Source: Olsenella_K sp050953285 (lineage in GTDB: Bacteria > Actinomycetota > Coriobacteriia > Coriobacteriales > Atopobiaceae). Taken from it: a DNA stretch of 64,000 bases. Below are positions 1-6,815 of the stretch, piece by piece; position 1 is the stretch's first letter; each line of letters begins with the position of its first letter. The stretch covers positions 1,178,001 to 1,242,000 of the forward strand of contig JBMNMK010000002.1 in the NCBI GenBank assembly GCA_050953285.1. Direction: 5' to 3'. The translations under genes were made by a program, and so were the position numbers. The notes below the pieces were generated by a model that saw only the letters and a list, made by a program, of their open reading frames with translations, made no database searches and had not been told where the DNA came from.

Positions 1-255
1 ATCCCCAGAAATGGGAGGTTCTTCCCAAAAATGCAGGGCAGAGCGCGCCACCTTGAGCTGCGCGGTAGCCCCGCAAAGGCCACGTGCACCTGAAAGTCGC
101 TTGGCATGGCAGCGCCTAGGACAGAGCTCACAGCACTCATAGCAATCCCTTGTGATCTCAAGCGTGCCATCCTCCCGCTGTGCATATGCGGGTGTGTGAC
201 CCAAAAAACGCTCCTCTTCTGGCATCTGCTCTGACTGCATGGTTCCCATCCACAT
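1..255 (-). CDS. Radical SAM protein, PflX/COG1313-like (partial, 3' end off the left edge)
   Basis: Reading leftward from about 255 gives an open frame to the window edge. It holds the cysteine-rich start of a radical SAM family annotated as pyruvate formate-lyase activating enzyme-related: a C-x2-C-x2-C-P-R-x-C cluster, then G-L-C-G, then a stretch ending A-L-H-F-W-E-E-P-P-I-S-G. In that family the EEP-ISG block comes just before the CxxxCxxC cluster that binds the SAM-cleaving 4Fe-4S cluster; here that part lies beyond the edge. Possible ATG starts are at 255, 249 and 240, none with a clear ribosome site, so the start is unsure. The family assignment comes from the motif order; the substrate is unknown. 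Confidence 0.75.
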   Translation of the reverse strand, partial: MWMGTMQSEQMPEEERFLGHTPAYAQREDGTLEITRDCYECCELCPRRCHAKRLSGARGLCGATAQLKVARSALHFWEEPPISGD

Positions 256-288
256 GTGCCGCACGGATGCGTGCAGCACCTACCTAGT

Positions 289-320
289 AAAAAGGACCCG
301 GATGCCAACACCCGAGTCCT
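289..320 (-). terminator. Rho-independent terminator after tRNA-Ala
   Basis: On the minus strand an AAGGACTCGGG...CCGGGTCCTT hairpin is followed directly by TTTTT. It lies 8 bases past the encoded CCA of the tRNA and 34 bases before the radical SAM gene, so it separates the two transcripts. Confidence 0.85.
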
Positions 321-328
321 TGAATGTA

Positions 329-404
329 TGGTGGAGATGAAGGGATTCGAACCCTCGGCCTCTGCCTTGCGAAGGCAGCGCTCTCCCAGCTGAGCTACAT
401 CCCC
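329..404 (-). tRNA. tRNA-Ala (anticodon CGC)
   Basis: A 76-base cloverleaf with the CCA end encoded. The acceptor stem is GGGGATG/CATCTCC, the D arm starts GTAGCTCAG, and the anticodon stem CTGCC/GGCAG holds the loop TTCGCAA, which puts CGC at positions 34-36. The T arm is GAGGG-TTCGAAT-CCCTT. It has its own promoter and terminator, so it is a single-gene unit that decodes GCG. Confidence 0.97.
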
Positions 405-425
405 GAGCAATAACGCGCGAAGAAC

Positions 426-454
426 ATTCTTACAATTTAGCAAGACCATGTCAA
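426..454 (-). promoter_or_regulatory. Promoter of tRNA-Ala
   Basis: A perfect -35 TTGACA (454-449), a 17-base spacer and a -10 AAGAAT (431-426). Transcription would start near 419, about 15 bases before the tRNA. Confidence 0.7.
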
Positions 455-484
455 CTCACGTATGCGCTGCACCAAGAAAGCCGC

Positions 485-655
485 ATAAAGCCGCCTTCCT
501 GCAGGTGCGATTATGAACCCACCCATCATAAGGTGGGTGCCCGCGACGTCTGTTCCAGCTTCCTTATAGCTAAGGATCCCTGTACTAAGAGCGCTATATG
601 GGCTCCCAATAAACGCTTGTCGGTTCACCCAGTTTGCCCCACAGGAAGTCGGCAC
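485..655 (-). ncRNA. ssrS: Candidate 6S RNA (ssrS)
   Basis: The minus strand here can fold into one long rod of about 170 nt. The ends pair as GCCG-A-CTTCCTG (653-642) with CAGGAAG-G-CGGC (501-490). In the 3' half the hairpin ACCCACC/GGTGGGT runs into GGTTCA, which can instead pair with TGAACC in the 5' half. An apical TCCTTA/TAAGGA hairpin sits in the middle. The length, the closed ends, the open middle and the 3'-side CACCCACC...GGTGGGTTCA hairpin recall 6S RNA, which binds RNA polymerase. A -10 TATATT at 665-660 places the start almost exactly at the 5' strand of the closing stem. A 72-codon frame here has no protein character. The call comes from structure and memory of the family; a covariance search was not possible. 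Confidence 0.6.
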
Positions 656-809
656 CTCTAATATAGAGCCTGCAGCGCCCGATAACAGACTTGACTTAAT
701 TCAGATGTTCGGAAAAATGGGATAAGTGACCTTTTTCTTGCATGACCTTGAGGCTCACCTGAAGGTTGTGCTCATCTGATGGCGGCAATCAAGGAGGTGC
801 CTATTCCAG

Positions 810-2018
810 ATGTTGAGCTGGTGGGTACCTTTCATCTCGGTCTTTTCTGCCGCGCTCATCACCACTATTATCACCACGCCCCTCGCACGCAGGCTTGCCT
901 GGAAGCTGCATGCCGTCGACTACCCCGCCGCGCGCCGCGTCAATCAAAGGCCAATTCCGCGCATGGGCGGAGTCGCCCTCATGTGTGGACTTATTGTGGC
1001 GGAGATCGTACAGATCTTGGGCGTGAACTTTCTGGGCTGGCCGCGCGTCTTTGTTCCGCTTGCCCGTCAGACCGTCAACTACCCGTTGCTCTTCTCGGCC
1101 TTTGCGGTGATATTTATCACCGGCCTTCTGGACGATAAATTCACGCTCTCGCCCACACAAAAACTGGCAGGCCAGGTAGCTGCTTCCTGCTTAGCCGTTG
1201 CGTCTGGGCTCATGATAGATGAAATCGTGAACCCGTTTCAGAACTCCATCATCCGCTTTGGCATATTTTCACTGCCCATCACCGTGATTTTCCTGGTTTC
1301 CTACACCAATATCTTCAACCTCATCGACGGCCTAGACGGGCTGGCATCAGGCATTGCGTGCATAGCAAGTCTCACCATGTGGATCATCTCATCCATCTCC
1401 GGGCGCCTTGATGCAGCCATTCTTTCCATGATGATTGCAGGCACGACGCTGGGATTTTTGCGCTACAACTTCAATCCAGCATCCATTTTTCTGGGCGATT
1501 CCGGCTCTCTGCTCATCGGTTTTGCGCTGGGCTCCGTCTCACTTCTTTCGGTTTCTCGTGTCGCCGGCCTCACCGCTATCATCATTCCGCTCGTGGTAGC
1601 CGGCATTCCCATCATTGACACCTTCTCCGCAATCGTGCGGCGCGGACGCGCGCACGTAAGCATTGGCCATGCGGACAAAGGCCACATCCACCACCGGCTC
1701 ATGAACGCCGGCCTGGGACAAAGGCAGACGGCGCTTGTCATCTACGCATGGACCGCCGCACTCTGCATTGGCTCTGTCATTATGACCCAGGTGCAGGTCT
1801 TTCCTCGCATCATCATCTTCCTGTTGCTCATAGTGGCCTCAGGACTCTTTGCCAGCCGCCTGGGCCTTTTCAGGCCCGTCCTCCTCCACCACACCGATCC
1901 TGAAACGGGCAAAGACGAGCTGGTCGATCCCCAAAATCCCGCCTTTGAGCAGGAAAAAGAAAAGTTTGACGAGTCACATCTTTCGCTGGGCGAGAAGAAC
2001 CACGACTTGCACCTCTAA
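810..2018 (+). CDS. Undecaprenyl-phosphate GlcNAc-1-phosphate transferase (WecA/TagO family)
   Basis: A 402-residue polytopic membrane enzyme of the MraY/WecA family. It should move a sugar-1-phosphate from a UDP-sugar to undecaprenyl phosphate at the inner face of the membrane, the first step of wall teichoic acid or surface polysaccharide synthesis. Family motifs are in order: PRMGGVAL near residue 52, LLDDKF near 108, NLIDGLDGLASG near 171, FLGDSGS near 230 and a His-rich loop H-A-D-K-G-H-I-H-H near 287. That H-x-H-H loop is typical of the WecA/TagO branch, not of MraY. The tail of about 50 residues is charged and cytoplasmic. The start has AAGGAGG 12 bases upstream. The last codons contain the word GGGCGAGAAGAAC. 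The exact sugar is not shown by the sequence. Confidence 0.9.
   Translation: MLSWWVPFISVFSAALITTIITTPLARRLAWKLHAVDYPAARRVNQRPIPRMGGVALMCGLIVAEIVQILGVNFLGWPRVFVPLARQTVNYPLLFSAFAVIFITGLLDDKFTLSPTQKLAGQVAASCLAVASGLMIDEIVNPFQNSIIRFGIFSLPITVIFLVSYTNIFNLIDGLDGLASGIACIASLTMWIISSISGRLDAAILSMMIAGTTLGFLRYNFNPASIFLGDSGSLLIGFALGSVSLLSVSRVAGLTAIIIPLVVAGIPIIDTFSAIVRRGRAHVSIGHADKGHIHHRLMNAGLGQRQTALVIYAWTAALCIGSVIMTQVQVFPRIIIFLLLIVASGLFASRLGLFRPVLLHHTDPETGKDELVDPQNPAFEQEKEKFDESHLSLGEKNHDLHL
1988..2000 (+). repeat. Iterated 13-mer GGGCGAGAAGAAC, perfect copy
   Basis: Plus orientation, inside the 3' end of the WecA/TagO-like gene. It forms an inverted pair with the copy at 2147-2159. Confidence 0.85.
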
Positions 2019-2079
2019 TCTGAAAGACAGGTCATCCGCGCGCAGGATGCTGGACGCAGCAGGAGGGTCAACGCCCCAG

Positions 2080-2110
2080 AAAAAAGGGCACCCGCCGTAG
2101 CAGATGCCCT
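2080..2110 (-). terminator. Terminator of the infC-rpmI-rplT operon
   Basis: On the minus strand AGGGCA and TGCCCT form the stem, with TCTGCTACGGCGGG between them, followed by TTTTTT. It lies 55 bases past the rplT stop. Confidence 0.85.
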
Positions 2111-2128
2111 GTTCACATTACATATCAC

Positions 2129-2146
2129 ATGCGCTCCTGAGCGCAT
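2129..2146. repeat. Perfect inverted repeat ATGCGCTC-CT-GAGCGCAT
   Basis: Eight-base arms with a 2-base centre, between the convergent wecA-like and rplT genes and touching the iterated 13-mer at 2147. There is no T run, so it is not a simple terminator. Confidence 0.7.
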
Positions 2147-2159
2147 GTTCTTCTCGCCC
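2147..2159 (-). repeat. Iterated 13-mer, perfect copy (intergenic)
   Basis: Minus orientation of GGGCGAGAAGAAC, between convergent genes and directly beside the inverted repeat at 2129-2146. Confidence 0.85.
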
Positions 2160-2164
2160 AAAGA

Positions 2165-2530
2165 CTACTGAGCGTCTGCCAAAGCCTTCTTGGCAACCTC
2201 AGCGATGGCAGCAAAGCCCTCGGCGTCCTCGTAGGCAACCTGAGCCAGAACCTTGCGATCCAGCGTCACGCCGGCGAGCTTCAGGCCGTGCATGAACTGG
2301 CTGTAGGACAGATCGTTCATGCGAGCAGCAGCGTTGATGCGCTGAATCCAGAGAGCGCGGATGTCACGCTTCTTGTTGCGACGATCGCGGTACTGGTACT
2401 GCAGGGAGTGCTGAGCCTGCTCCTTCATGCCGCGGAAGGTACGGGAGCTGGTGCCATAGTAACCCTTAGTACGCTCGACGAGGGTGTTGCGCTTCTTGTG
2501 ACCAGCGACTGCGCGCTTAACACGTGCCAT
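2165..2530 (-). CDS. rplT: 50S ribosomal protein L20
   Basis: A 121-residue basic protein of full family length. The N-terminus MARVKRAVAGHKKRN, the G-Y-Y-G-T-S-S-R block and the R-D-R-R-N-K-K-R-D-I-R segment are L20 signatures. L20 binds 23S rRNA early in 50S assembly and, in Firmicutes and enterobacteria, represses its own operon. It is the last gene of infC-rpmI-rplT. A minus-strand GGAG site lies just before the ATG. Confidence 0.98.
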   Translation of the reverse strand: MARVKRAVAGHKKRNTLVERTKGYYGTSSRTFRGMKEQAQHSLQYQYRDRRNKKRDIRALWIQRINAAARMNDLSYSQFMHGLKLAGVTLDRKVLAQVAYEDAEGFAAIAEVAKKALADAQ

Positions 2531-2577
2531 ATATAATCAACTCCTTGAATGTGCTTTGAAAAATGAGGCGCAGGCGC

Positions 2578-2772
2578 TTACTTGCCCATGCGCTGGCTGA
2601 CGACCTTGGCATCGCCTTCGGTAAGGACAGCCTCTTTGCGGAAGTTACGGATGCGCTTCTGGGACTTCTTGGTGAGGATGTGGCTCTTGAAAGCCTTGGC
2701 GCGCATGATCTTTCCTGTGCCGGTGCGGCGGAAACGCTTTGCCGAACCCTTATGCGTCTTCATCTTGGGCAT
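2578..2772 (-). CDS. rpmI: 50S ribosomal protein L35
   Basis: A 64-residue protein starting M-P-K-M-K-T-H-K-G-S-A-K-R-F, the L35 signature. The frame is open further upstream, but the family N-terminus and the position right after infC (1 base between the infC stop and this ATG) fix the start at 2772. It is the middle gene of the conserved infC-rpmI-rplT operon, 47 bases before rplT. Confidence 0.97.
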   Translation of the reverse strand: MPKMKTHKGSAKRFRRTGTGKIMRAKAFKSHILTKKSQKRIRNFRKEAVLTEGDAKVVSQRMGK

Positions 2773-2773
2773 A

Positions 2774-3346
2774 CTAATTCTCCTTCTCATCAGTAGATGT
2801 TGCATCGTCTTCCGGGAGCTTATCGAAAGCGCCCTTAATGGGAGCGACGAGCATGTGCATATTGCGGCCTTCCATCTTAGGCTGCTGCTCGACCGTGGCA
2901 TAGGGCTTCAAGTCCTCTGCCAGACGCTCAAGCACGTTAAGACCCTGCTCAGGATGTGCCATCTCACGACCGCGGAACATGATCGTGATCTTCACGCGAG
3001 CACCCTTCTTGAGGAACCTCATAACGTGGTTCTTCTTGGTGCTGTAGTCACCCACATCAATCTTGGGCCTAAACTTCATCTCTTTAACTTCGATCTTGAC
3101 CTGCTTTTTACGAGCAGCCTTGGCTTTACGATCCTGCTCATATCTGTACTTGCTGTAGTCCATGACCTTGCAGACCGGGGGCTCAGCATTCGGAGCAATC
3201 TCAACGAGATCCATGTGCTGTTCCTCGGCAATACGCATGGCATCACGGACACCAAACAGGCCGAGCTGTGAGCCGTCAAAACCGATAAGACGGCAGGTAC
3301 GAGATGTAATCTCCTCATTTACGCGAGGACCGTCACTCTTGGCTAT
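2774..3346 (-). CDS. infC: Translation initiation factor IF-3, probable AUA start codon
   Basis: IF-3 binds the 30S subunit and checks start codon and initiator tRNA. The first in-frame ATG (3238) would remove the conserved N-terminal segment P-R-V-N-E-E-I...C-R-L-I-G-x-D-G-S-Q-L-G. That segment is encoded upstream in the same open frame, which is closed by TGA only one codon further up. No ATG, GTG or TTG lies in this stretch; the only sensible initiator is ATA at 3346-3344, with AAGGTG ending 6 bases before it. This gives 190 residues, a normal length. In E. coli infC uses AUU and IF-3 represses its own mRNA because of it, so an AUA start suggests the same feedback. The alternative, an unusually short IF-3 from 3238, seems unlikely. 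Confidence 0.9.
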   Translation of the reverse strand: MAKSDGPRVNEEITSRTCRLIGFDGSQLGLFGVRDAMRIAEEQHMDLVEIAPNAEPPVCKVMDYSKYRYEQDRKAKAARKKQVKIEVKEMKFRPKIDVGDYSTKKNHVMRFLKKGARVKITIMFRGREMAHPEQGLNVLERLAEDLKPYATVEQQPKMEGRNMHMLVAPIKGAFDKLPEDDATSTDEKEN

Positions 3347-3382
3347 CTCTCACACCTTCCCTTCAGTGCGGCAGTGCCGCAT

Positions 3383-3407
3383 AAAAAAACCCAGACCTAA
3401 GCCTGGG
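3383..3407 (-). terminator. Leader terminator (attenuator candidate) of the infC operon
   Basis: On the minus strand CCCAGGCTTAGGTCTGGG is followed by TTTTTTT, 36 bases before the infC start codon and downstream of the operon promoter. It would end transcription inside the leader. Upstream in the same leader AGACAAA and TTTGTCT could pair over about 30 bases, and GGGATGC/GCATCCC forms a further hairpin. Firmicute infC operons are attenuated in the leader by L20; this may be a comparable device. Confidence 0.7.
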
Positions 3408-3516
3408 AGACAAACTGAGCCCAACGGGACCCAAACACTCATTTGTCTGACCAGGCAGCTGCCGGAGCGCCGCGTAGGTGGGGATGCTGCTTGCATCCCG
3501 CTTTTCACGAACAACT

Positions 3517-3545
3517 ACTTTACTGTAAAGGCGCCCACCAGACAA
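3517..3545 (-). promoter_or_regulatory. Promoter of infC-rpmI-rplT
   Basis: TTGTCT (3545-3540), a 17-base spacer and TAAAGT (3522-3517). The transcript would start near 3510 and have a leader of about 165 nt. Confidence 0.6.
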
Positions 3546-3638
3546 GTGCGCAGGGCGCGCCCTCCACATGATTGCTACACATGCGCGCCATGGCCTATCC
3601 GGCGCGGCCCGCATGCACCTGCCCCGATCCGTACGCAC

Positions 3639-3669
3639 AAAAAAGGTTGACACCGTGTGGTATCAACCT
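3639..3669 (-). terminator. Terminator after tRNA-Leu
   Basis: The minus strand reads AGGTTGA, a 12-base loop, TCAACCT, then TTTTT. It lies 11 bases past the tRNA 3' end. Confidence 0.9.
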
Positions 3670-3680
3670 GACAAATCATA

Positions 3681-3766
3681 TGGTACCGGCGGTGGGGGTC
3701 GAACCCACACGTCCTTGCGGACAACAGATTTTGAGTCTGCCGCGTCTGCCATTCCGCCACGCCGGC
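3681..3766 (-). tRNA. tRNA-Leu (anticodon CAA)
   Basis: An 86-base class II tRNA with encoded CCA. The acceptor stem is GCCGGCG/CGCCGGT, the anticodon loop is CTCAAAA with CAA at 34-36, a long variable arm TGTCCGCAAGGACG follows, and the T loop is TTCGACC. It is transcribed alone. Confidence 0.97.
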
Positions 3767-3779
3767 ACATCAGAGTGCA

Positions 3780-3808
3780 ACTATAGCAGAACTGTTCCTA
3801 AGATTGAA
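3780..3808 (-). promoter_or_regulatory. Promoter of tRNA-Leu
   Basis: TTCAAT, a 17-base spacer and TATAGT preceded by TGC (an extended -10). The start would fall a few bases before the tRNA 5' end at 3766. Confidence 0.6.
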
Positions 3809-3834
3809 GCGACAACTCTGCCAATTTTGTGCAC

Positions 3835-4467
3835 CTAGCGCTCCACCAAAAACGGGTTCGATGCGAGCTCTTTTGCCATAGACGTGAGGTCTCCGTGGCC
3901 AGAACACACCATGGTATCAGGTGGTATAACCTCCTTGAGATGAGCCAAGCTCGCCATGAGCGCTGCCTGGTCTCCCCCTTTGAGGTCAGTTCTGCCCGCG
4001 CTTCCTGCAAAGAGAGTATCCCCCACAAACGCCACGCCCTCCCCCAAAAACACGAGGCCTCCGGGCGTATGGCCAGGCGTTGCTATCACATCAAAGTGGG
4101 CGTCCCCAACCTCTACCGTATCACCGTCTTTGAGGTAAAAATCTGGCTGGGGCGCATCGGTATCTGCAAAGCGGGATTCTGCCCGCGCGTTCATGGCAAG
4201 TTCCGTGTCTGCCTCACTCATGGCAAACGGCGCCTGCGTCTTCTCTTTGAGCGCCAAGACACCACTCACGTGGTCTCCGTGGCCATGGGTTGCCACAATG
4301 AGCTTCACGTCGACGTCTTTCAGCCGCTCAGCAATCTCTGCGCCAGAATCTCCTGGATCTACCACCATGCACTGGCCGTGGGAGATATATGCGTAGCAGT
4401 TGGTCTGGATGGGTCCTACGATGAATTGCCTGAGCTCGTGCGCCAGCTTGTCTTTCTCGTTGGCCAT
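3835..4467 (-). CDS. MBL-fold metallo-hydrolase (glyoxalase II-like)
   Basis: A 210-residue metallo-beta-lactamase-fold protein. The metal-binding motif T-H-G-H-G-D-H lies near residue 80, with further ligands expected at G-H-T-P-G-G near 132, the D of F-V-G-D-T-L-F near 148 and C-S-G-H-G-D near 188. Close relatives are YcbL/GloB-like hydrolases that split thioesters such as S-lactoylglutathione; an anaerobe of this kind would probably use another thiol. The ATG directly follows the rel stop codon (TAGATG), with GAGGAG inside the end of rel, so it is translationally coupled and is the last gene of secD-secF-recJ-rel-MBL. The exact substrate is unknown. Confidence 0.85.
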   Translation of the reverse strand: MANEKDKLAHELRQFIVGPIQTNCYAYISHGQCMVVDPGDSGAEIAERLKDVDVKLIVATHGHGDHVSGVLALKEKTQAPFAMSEADTELAMNARAESRFADTDAPQPDFYLKDGDTVEVGDAHFDVIATPGHTPGGLVFLGEGVAFVGDTLFAGSAGRTDLKGGDQAALMASLAHLKEVIPPDTMVCSGHGDLTSMAKELASNPFLVER

Positions 4468-6804
4468 CTAAATTCTCCTCTTCATCTCTGTACCACCCTC
4501 ACCAGGCATGATGCGCCGTGCATCATAGACTGAAGGAACTCTGCTGGCAGAGGCAAGCAAGGTATCAAGCAGGCTTGCGTCAGATATCGCAACCAAGAAT
4601 CTCAGGCGCGCAACGCCCTGCGAGCTGGTCTGCGTGGCCGCCGACAAAATATTGGCGCCCGCATCGTTGATGGCTATCGTGACGTCTTTCAAAAGCCCCA
4701 TCCTGTCCGATGCCTCGATAACTATCTCTACCTGGAACTCTGTGGCGCCCGACGTATCCCATTCAACGTCGATCATGCGCTCGGGGTGCTGCATCAAAGA
4801 CTTCACATTGGGACAGTCTGTCCGGTGTACCGAGACGCCGCGCCCGCGCGTGATGAACCCGACGATATCATCTCCTGCCACCGGATTGCAGCAATGTGCA
4901 AGGTGGACGAGAAGATCGGGATCTCCTTTCACCACCACACCGCAGCCACCACGGTTGCGACCGCTCGTATTTCTCGGCCGCGCGCTCGGCGCATGCAGCG
5001 GCGCATCTGATGCTATTGCCCATTCACGCGCTGCCTCGCGCTGGGCAGCATTTTCTGCCGCTGCAAGCTGGGCGGGAGAGCCCGCCTCGAGGATATGCTC
5101 AATCTTGTTGGCAATCTGCTTGACCGAATACTTGCCCGTCCAAATGCCCTGGTAGAGATCTTCTACCGAATGCAGGTCCATCTCTTCCAAGACCTTTTGG
5201 ATGGCCTTGGTGGTGCGCGGCGTCGATATGCCGTAGGTGCGCTTTCTGAGCTCGGTGGCCAGCTGTGAGCGGCCCGCCTCTGCGTCATCTGCCTTGTTGG
5301 CCGTAGTGAAATACTTGCGTATCTTTGCGCGCGCAGAGGGCGTGTGGACAATATTGATCCAGTCATGCGACGGGCGCGCATTCTTGTTGGTGAGAATCTC
5401 TACCCTGTCACCCGTCTCAAGCGTATAAGTCAGCGGGACCACCGAGCCATTAACCTTGGCCCCCACGCAGTGATTTCCCACCTCAGTATGCACGGCATAG
5501 GCAAAATCAAGTGGCGTTGAGTCCTTGTGCAGGCTCATCACGTCGCCGGCCGGCGTGAACACAAAGATGGTGCCTTCAAACAGGTCAATCCTCAGACTCT
5601 TCAAGAACTCATGGGGATCTTCCAGATCATCCTCATTCACCCAGTCCAAGCTGCGCTTGATGTAGTTGATCTGAGAGTCAATCTCCCGGTCATCCTGCGA
5701 CATCTGACCTTCAGAATTACCCGCCTTCTTGTAGAGCCAGTGGGCAGCAATACCGTATTCTGCCTGCTCATGCATCTCTTGCGTGCGAATCTGAATCTCC
5801 AGCGGCCGTGCGTCGGGGCCTATTACGGTGGTGTGCAGCGAGCGGTAGTTGTTGGCCTTGGGCGTGGCAATGTAGTCCTTAAAACGGCCTGGCAGCGGGT
5901 GCCAGAGCGCATGGACGGCGCCTAAGACTGAATAGCACTGACCCACGGTTTTGGTGATTACCCTCAAGGCGATAAGGTCATAGATGTCGCTAAACTCCGC
6001 CTTTTTGCGCTTCATCTTCTCGTAGATAGACCACAGATGCTTGGGCCTGCCCGAGATCTGGTAGTCCGTGATGCCCACCCGTGTGAGCTCATCGGTCAGC
6101 GTATTGATGGCATCTTGCGTGTTTTGCTCGCGCTGTGCCCGCGATTCTTGCACCATCCGCGCAATGCGCGAGTACTCCTCGGGCTCCAGATAGAAAAACG
6201 CTAGGTCCTCAAGCTCCCACTTGACCGAGCTCATGCCCAAACGGTCGGCCAACGGCGCGTAGACATCCATGGTCTCACGTGCCTTAAAGAGCCTGCGGTC
6301 AGGTGGCAATGCCGCTAAGGTGCGCATGTTGTGCAAGCGGTCGGCTAGCTTGATGATGACCACGCGGATGTCTTTGCTCATGGCAAGAAACATCTTGCGC
6401 AGATTGAGTGCCTGCTTCTCATCCATTGAGCTCACCGATATAGTGGTGAGCTTAGTTACACCATCTACCAGCTCTGTAACCGTCTCACCAAAGCCCTCTT
6501 TGAGATCATCCAGTGAGGCTGAGGTGTCCTCCACGGTATCATGCAGCAGCGCCGCGCAGATGGCATCTTCATCCATATGCAGGTCTTTGGATAGGATGAG
6601 TGCCACCTCAACGGGGTGGTTGATATAGGGCTCACCGGAGCGTCTGCGCTGGTCTTTGTGAAACTCCGCAGCAAAGCGATACGCCCGATCAATCTTTTCT
6701 AACGCATCCTGGTCAAGATAGCTCTGACACGCCGTCTGGAGGAGTCTGTAGTTGTCAGCCATAGGCGGCGCTTCGTGCTGCGCTGTGACATCAGTCTTGG
6801 ACAA
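4468..6804 (-). CDS. rel: Bifunctional (p)ppGpp synthetase/hydrolase
   Basis: A 778-residue full-length RSH protein that makes and breaks the stringent-response alarmone (p)ppGpp. The HD hydrolase domain comes first (N-H-P near residue 62, L-L-H-D-T-V-E-D near 86-93). The synthetase domain carries G-R-F-K-D-Y and Y-R-S-L-H-T-T-V and ends with Q-I-R-T-Q-E-M-H. A TGS domain (from about 408) and a C-terminal ACT domain (about 690-770) follow. The RFKD motif fits an enzyme with both activities; RelA-type synthetases have EXDD there. The start codon is TTG, 7 bases after GGAGGGG. It sits between the RecJ fusion (11-base gap) and the MBL hydrolase (no gap). Confidence 0.97.
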   Translation of the reverse strand: MSKTDVTAQHEAPPMADNYRLLQTACQSYLDQDALEKIDRAYRFAAEFHKDQRRRSGEPYINHPVEVALILSKDLHMDEDAICAALLHDTVEDTSASLDDLKEGFGETVTELVDGVTKLTTISVSSMDEKQALNLRKMFLAMSKDIRVVIIKLADRLHNMRTLAALPPDRRLFKARETMDVYAPLADRLGMSSVKWELEDLAFFYLEPEEYSRIARMVQESRAQREQNTQDAINTLTDELTRVGITDYQISGRPKHLWSIYEKMKRKKAEFSDIYDLIALRVITKTVGQCYSVLGAVHALWHPLPGRFKDYIATPKANNYRSLHTTVIGPDARPLEIQIRTQEMHEQAEYGIAAHWLYKKAGNSEGQMSQDDREIDSQINYIKRSLDWVNEDDLEDPHEFLKSLRIDLFEGTIFVFTPAGDVMSLHKDSTPLDFAYAVHTEVGNHCVGAKVNGSVVPLTYTLETGDRVEILTNKNARPSHDWINIVHTPSARAKIRKYFTTANKADDAEAGRSQLATELRKRTYGISTPRTTKAIQKVLEEMDLHSVEDLYQGIWTGKYSVKQIANKIEHILEAGSPAQLAAAENAAQREAAREWAIASDAPLHAPSARPRNTSGRNRGGCGVVVKGDPDLLVHLAHCCNPVAGDDIVGFITRGRGVSVHRTDCPNVKSLMQHPERMIDVEWDTSGATEFQVEIVIEASDRMGLLKDVTIAINDAGANILSAATQTSSQGVARLRFLVAISDASLLDTLLASASRVPSVYDARRIMPGEGGTEMKRRI

Positions 6805-6815
6805 ATAAACCCCTC

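Noticed and set aside
437..655. 72-codon open frame on the minus strand
   Set aside because: It exactly covers the folded RNA candidate, has no protein family character and starts at the RNA 5' end.
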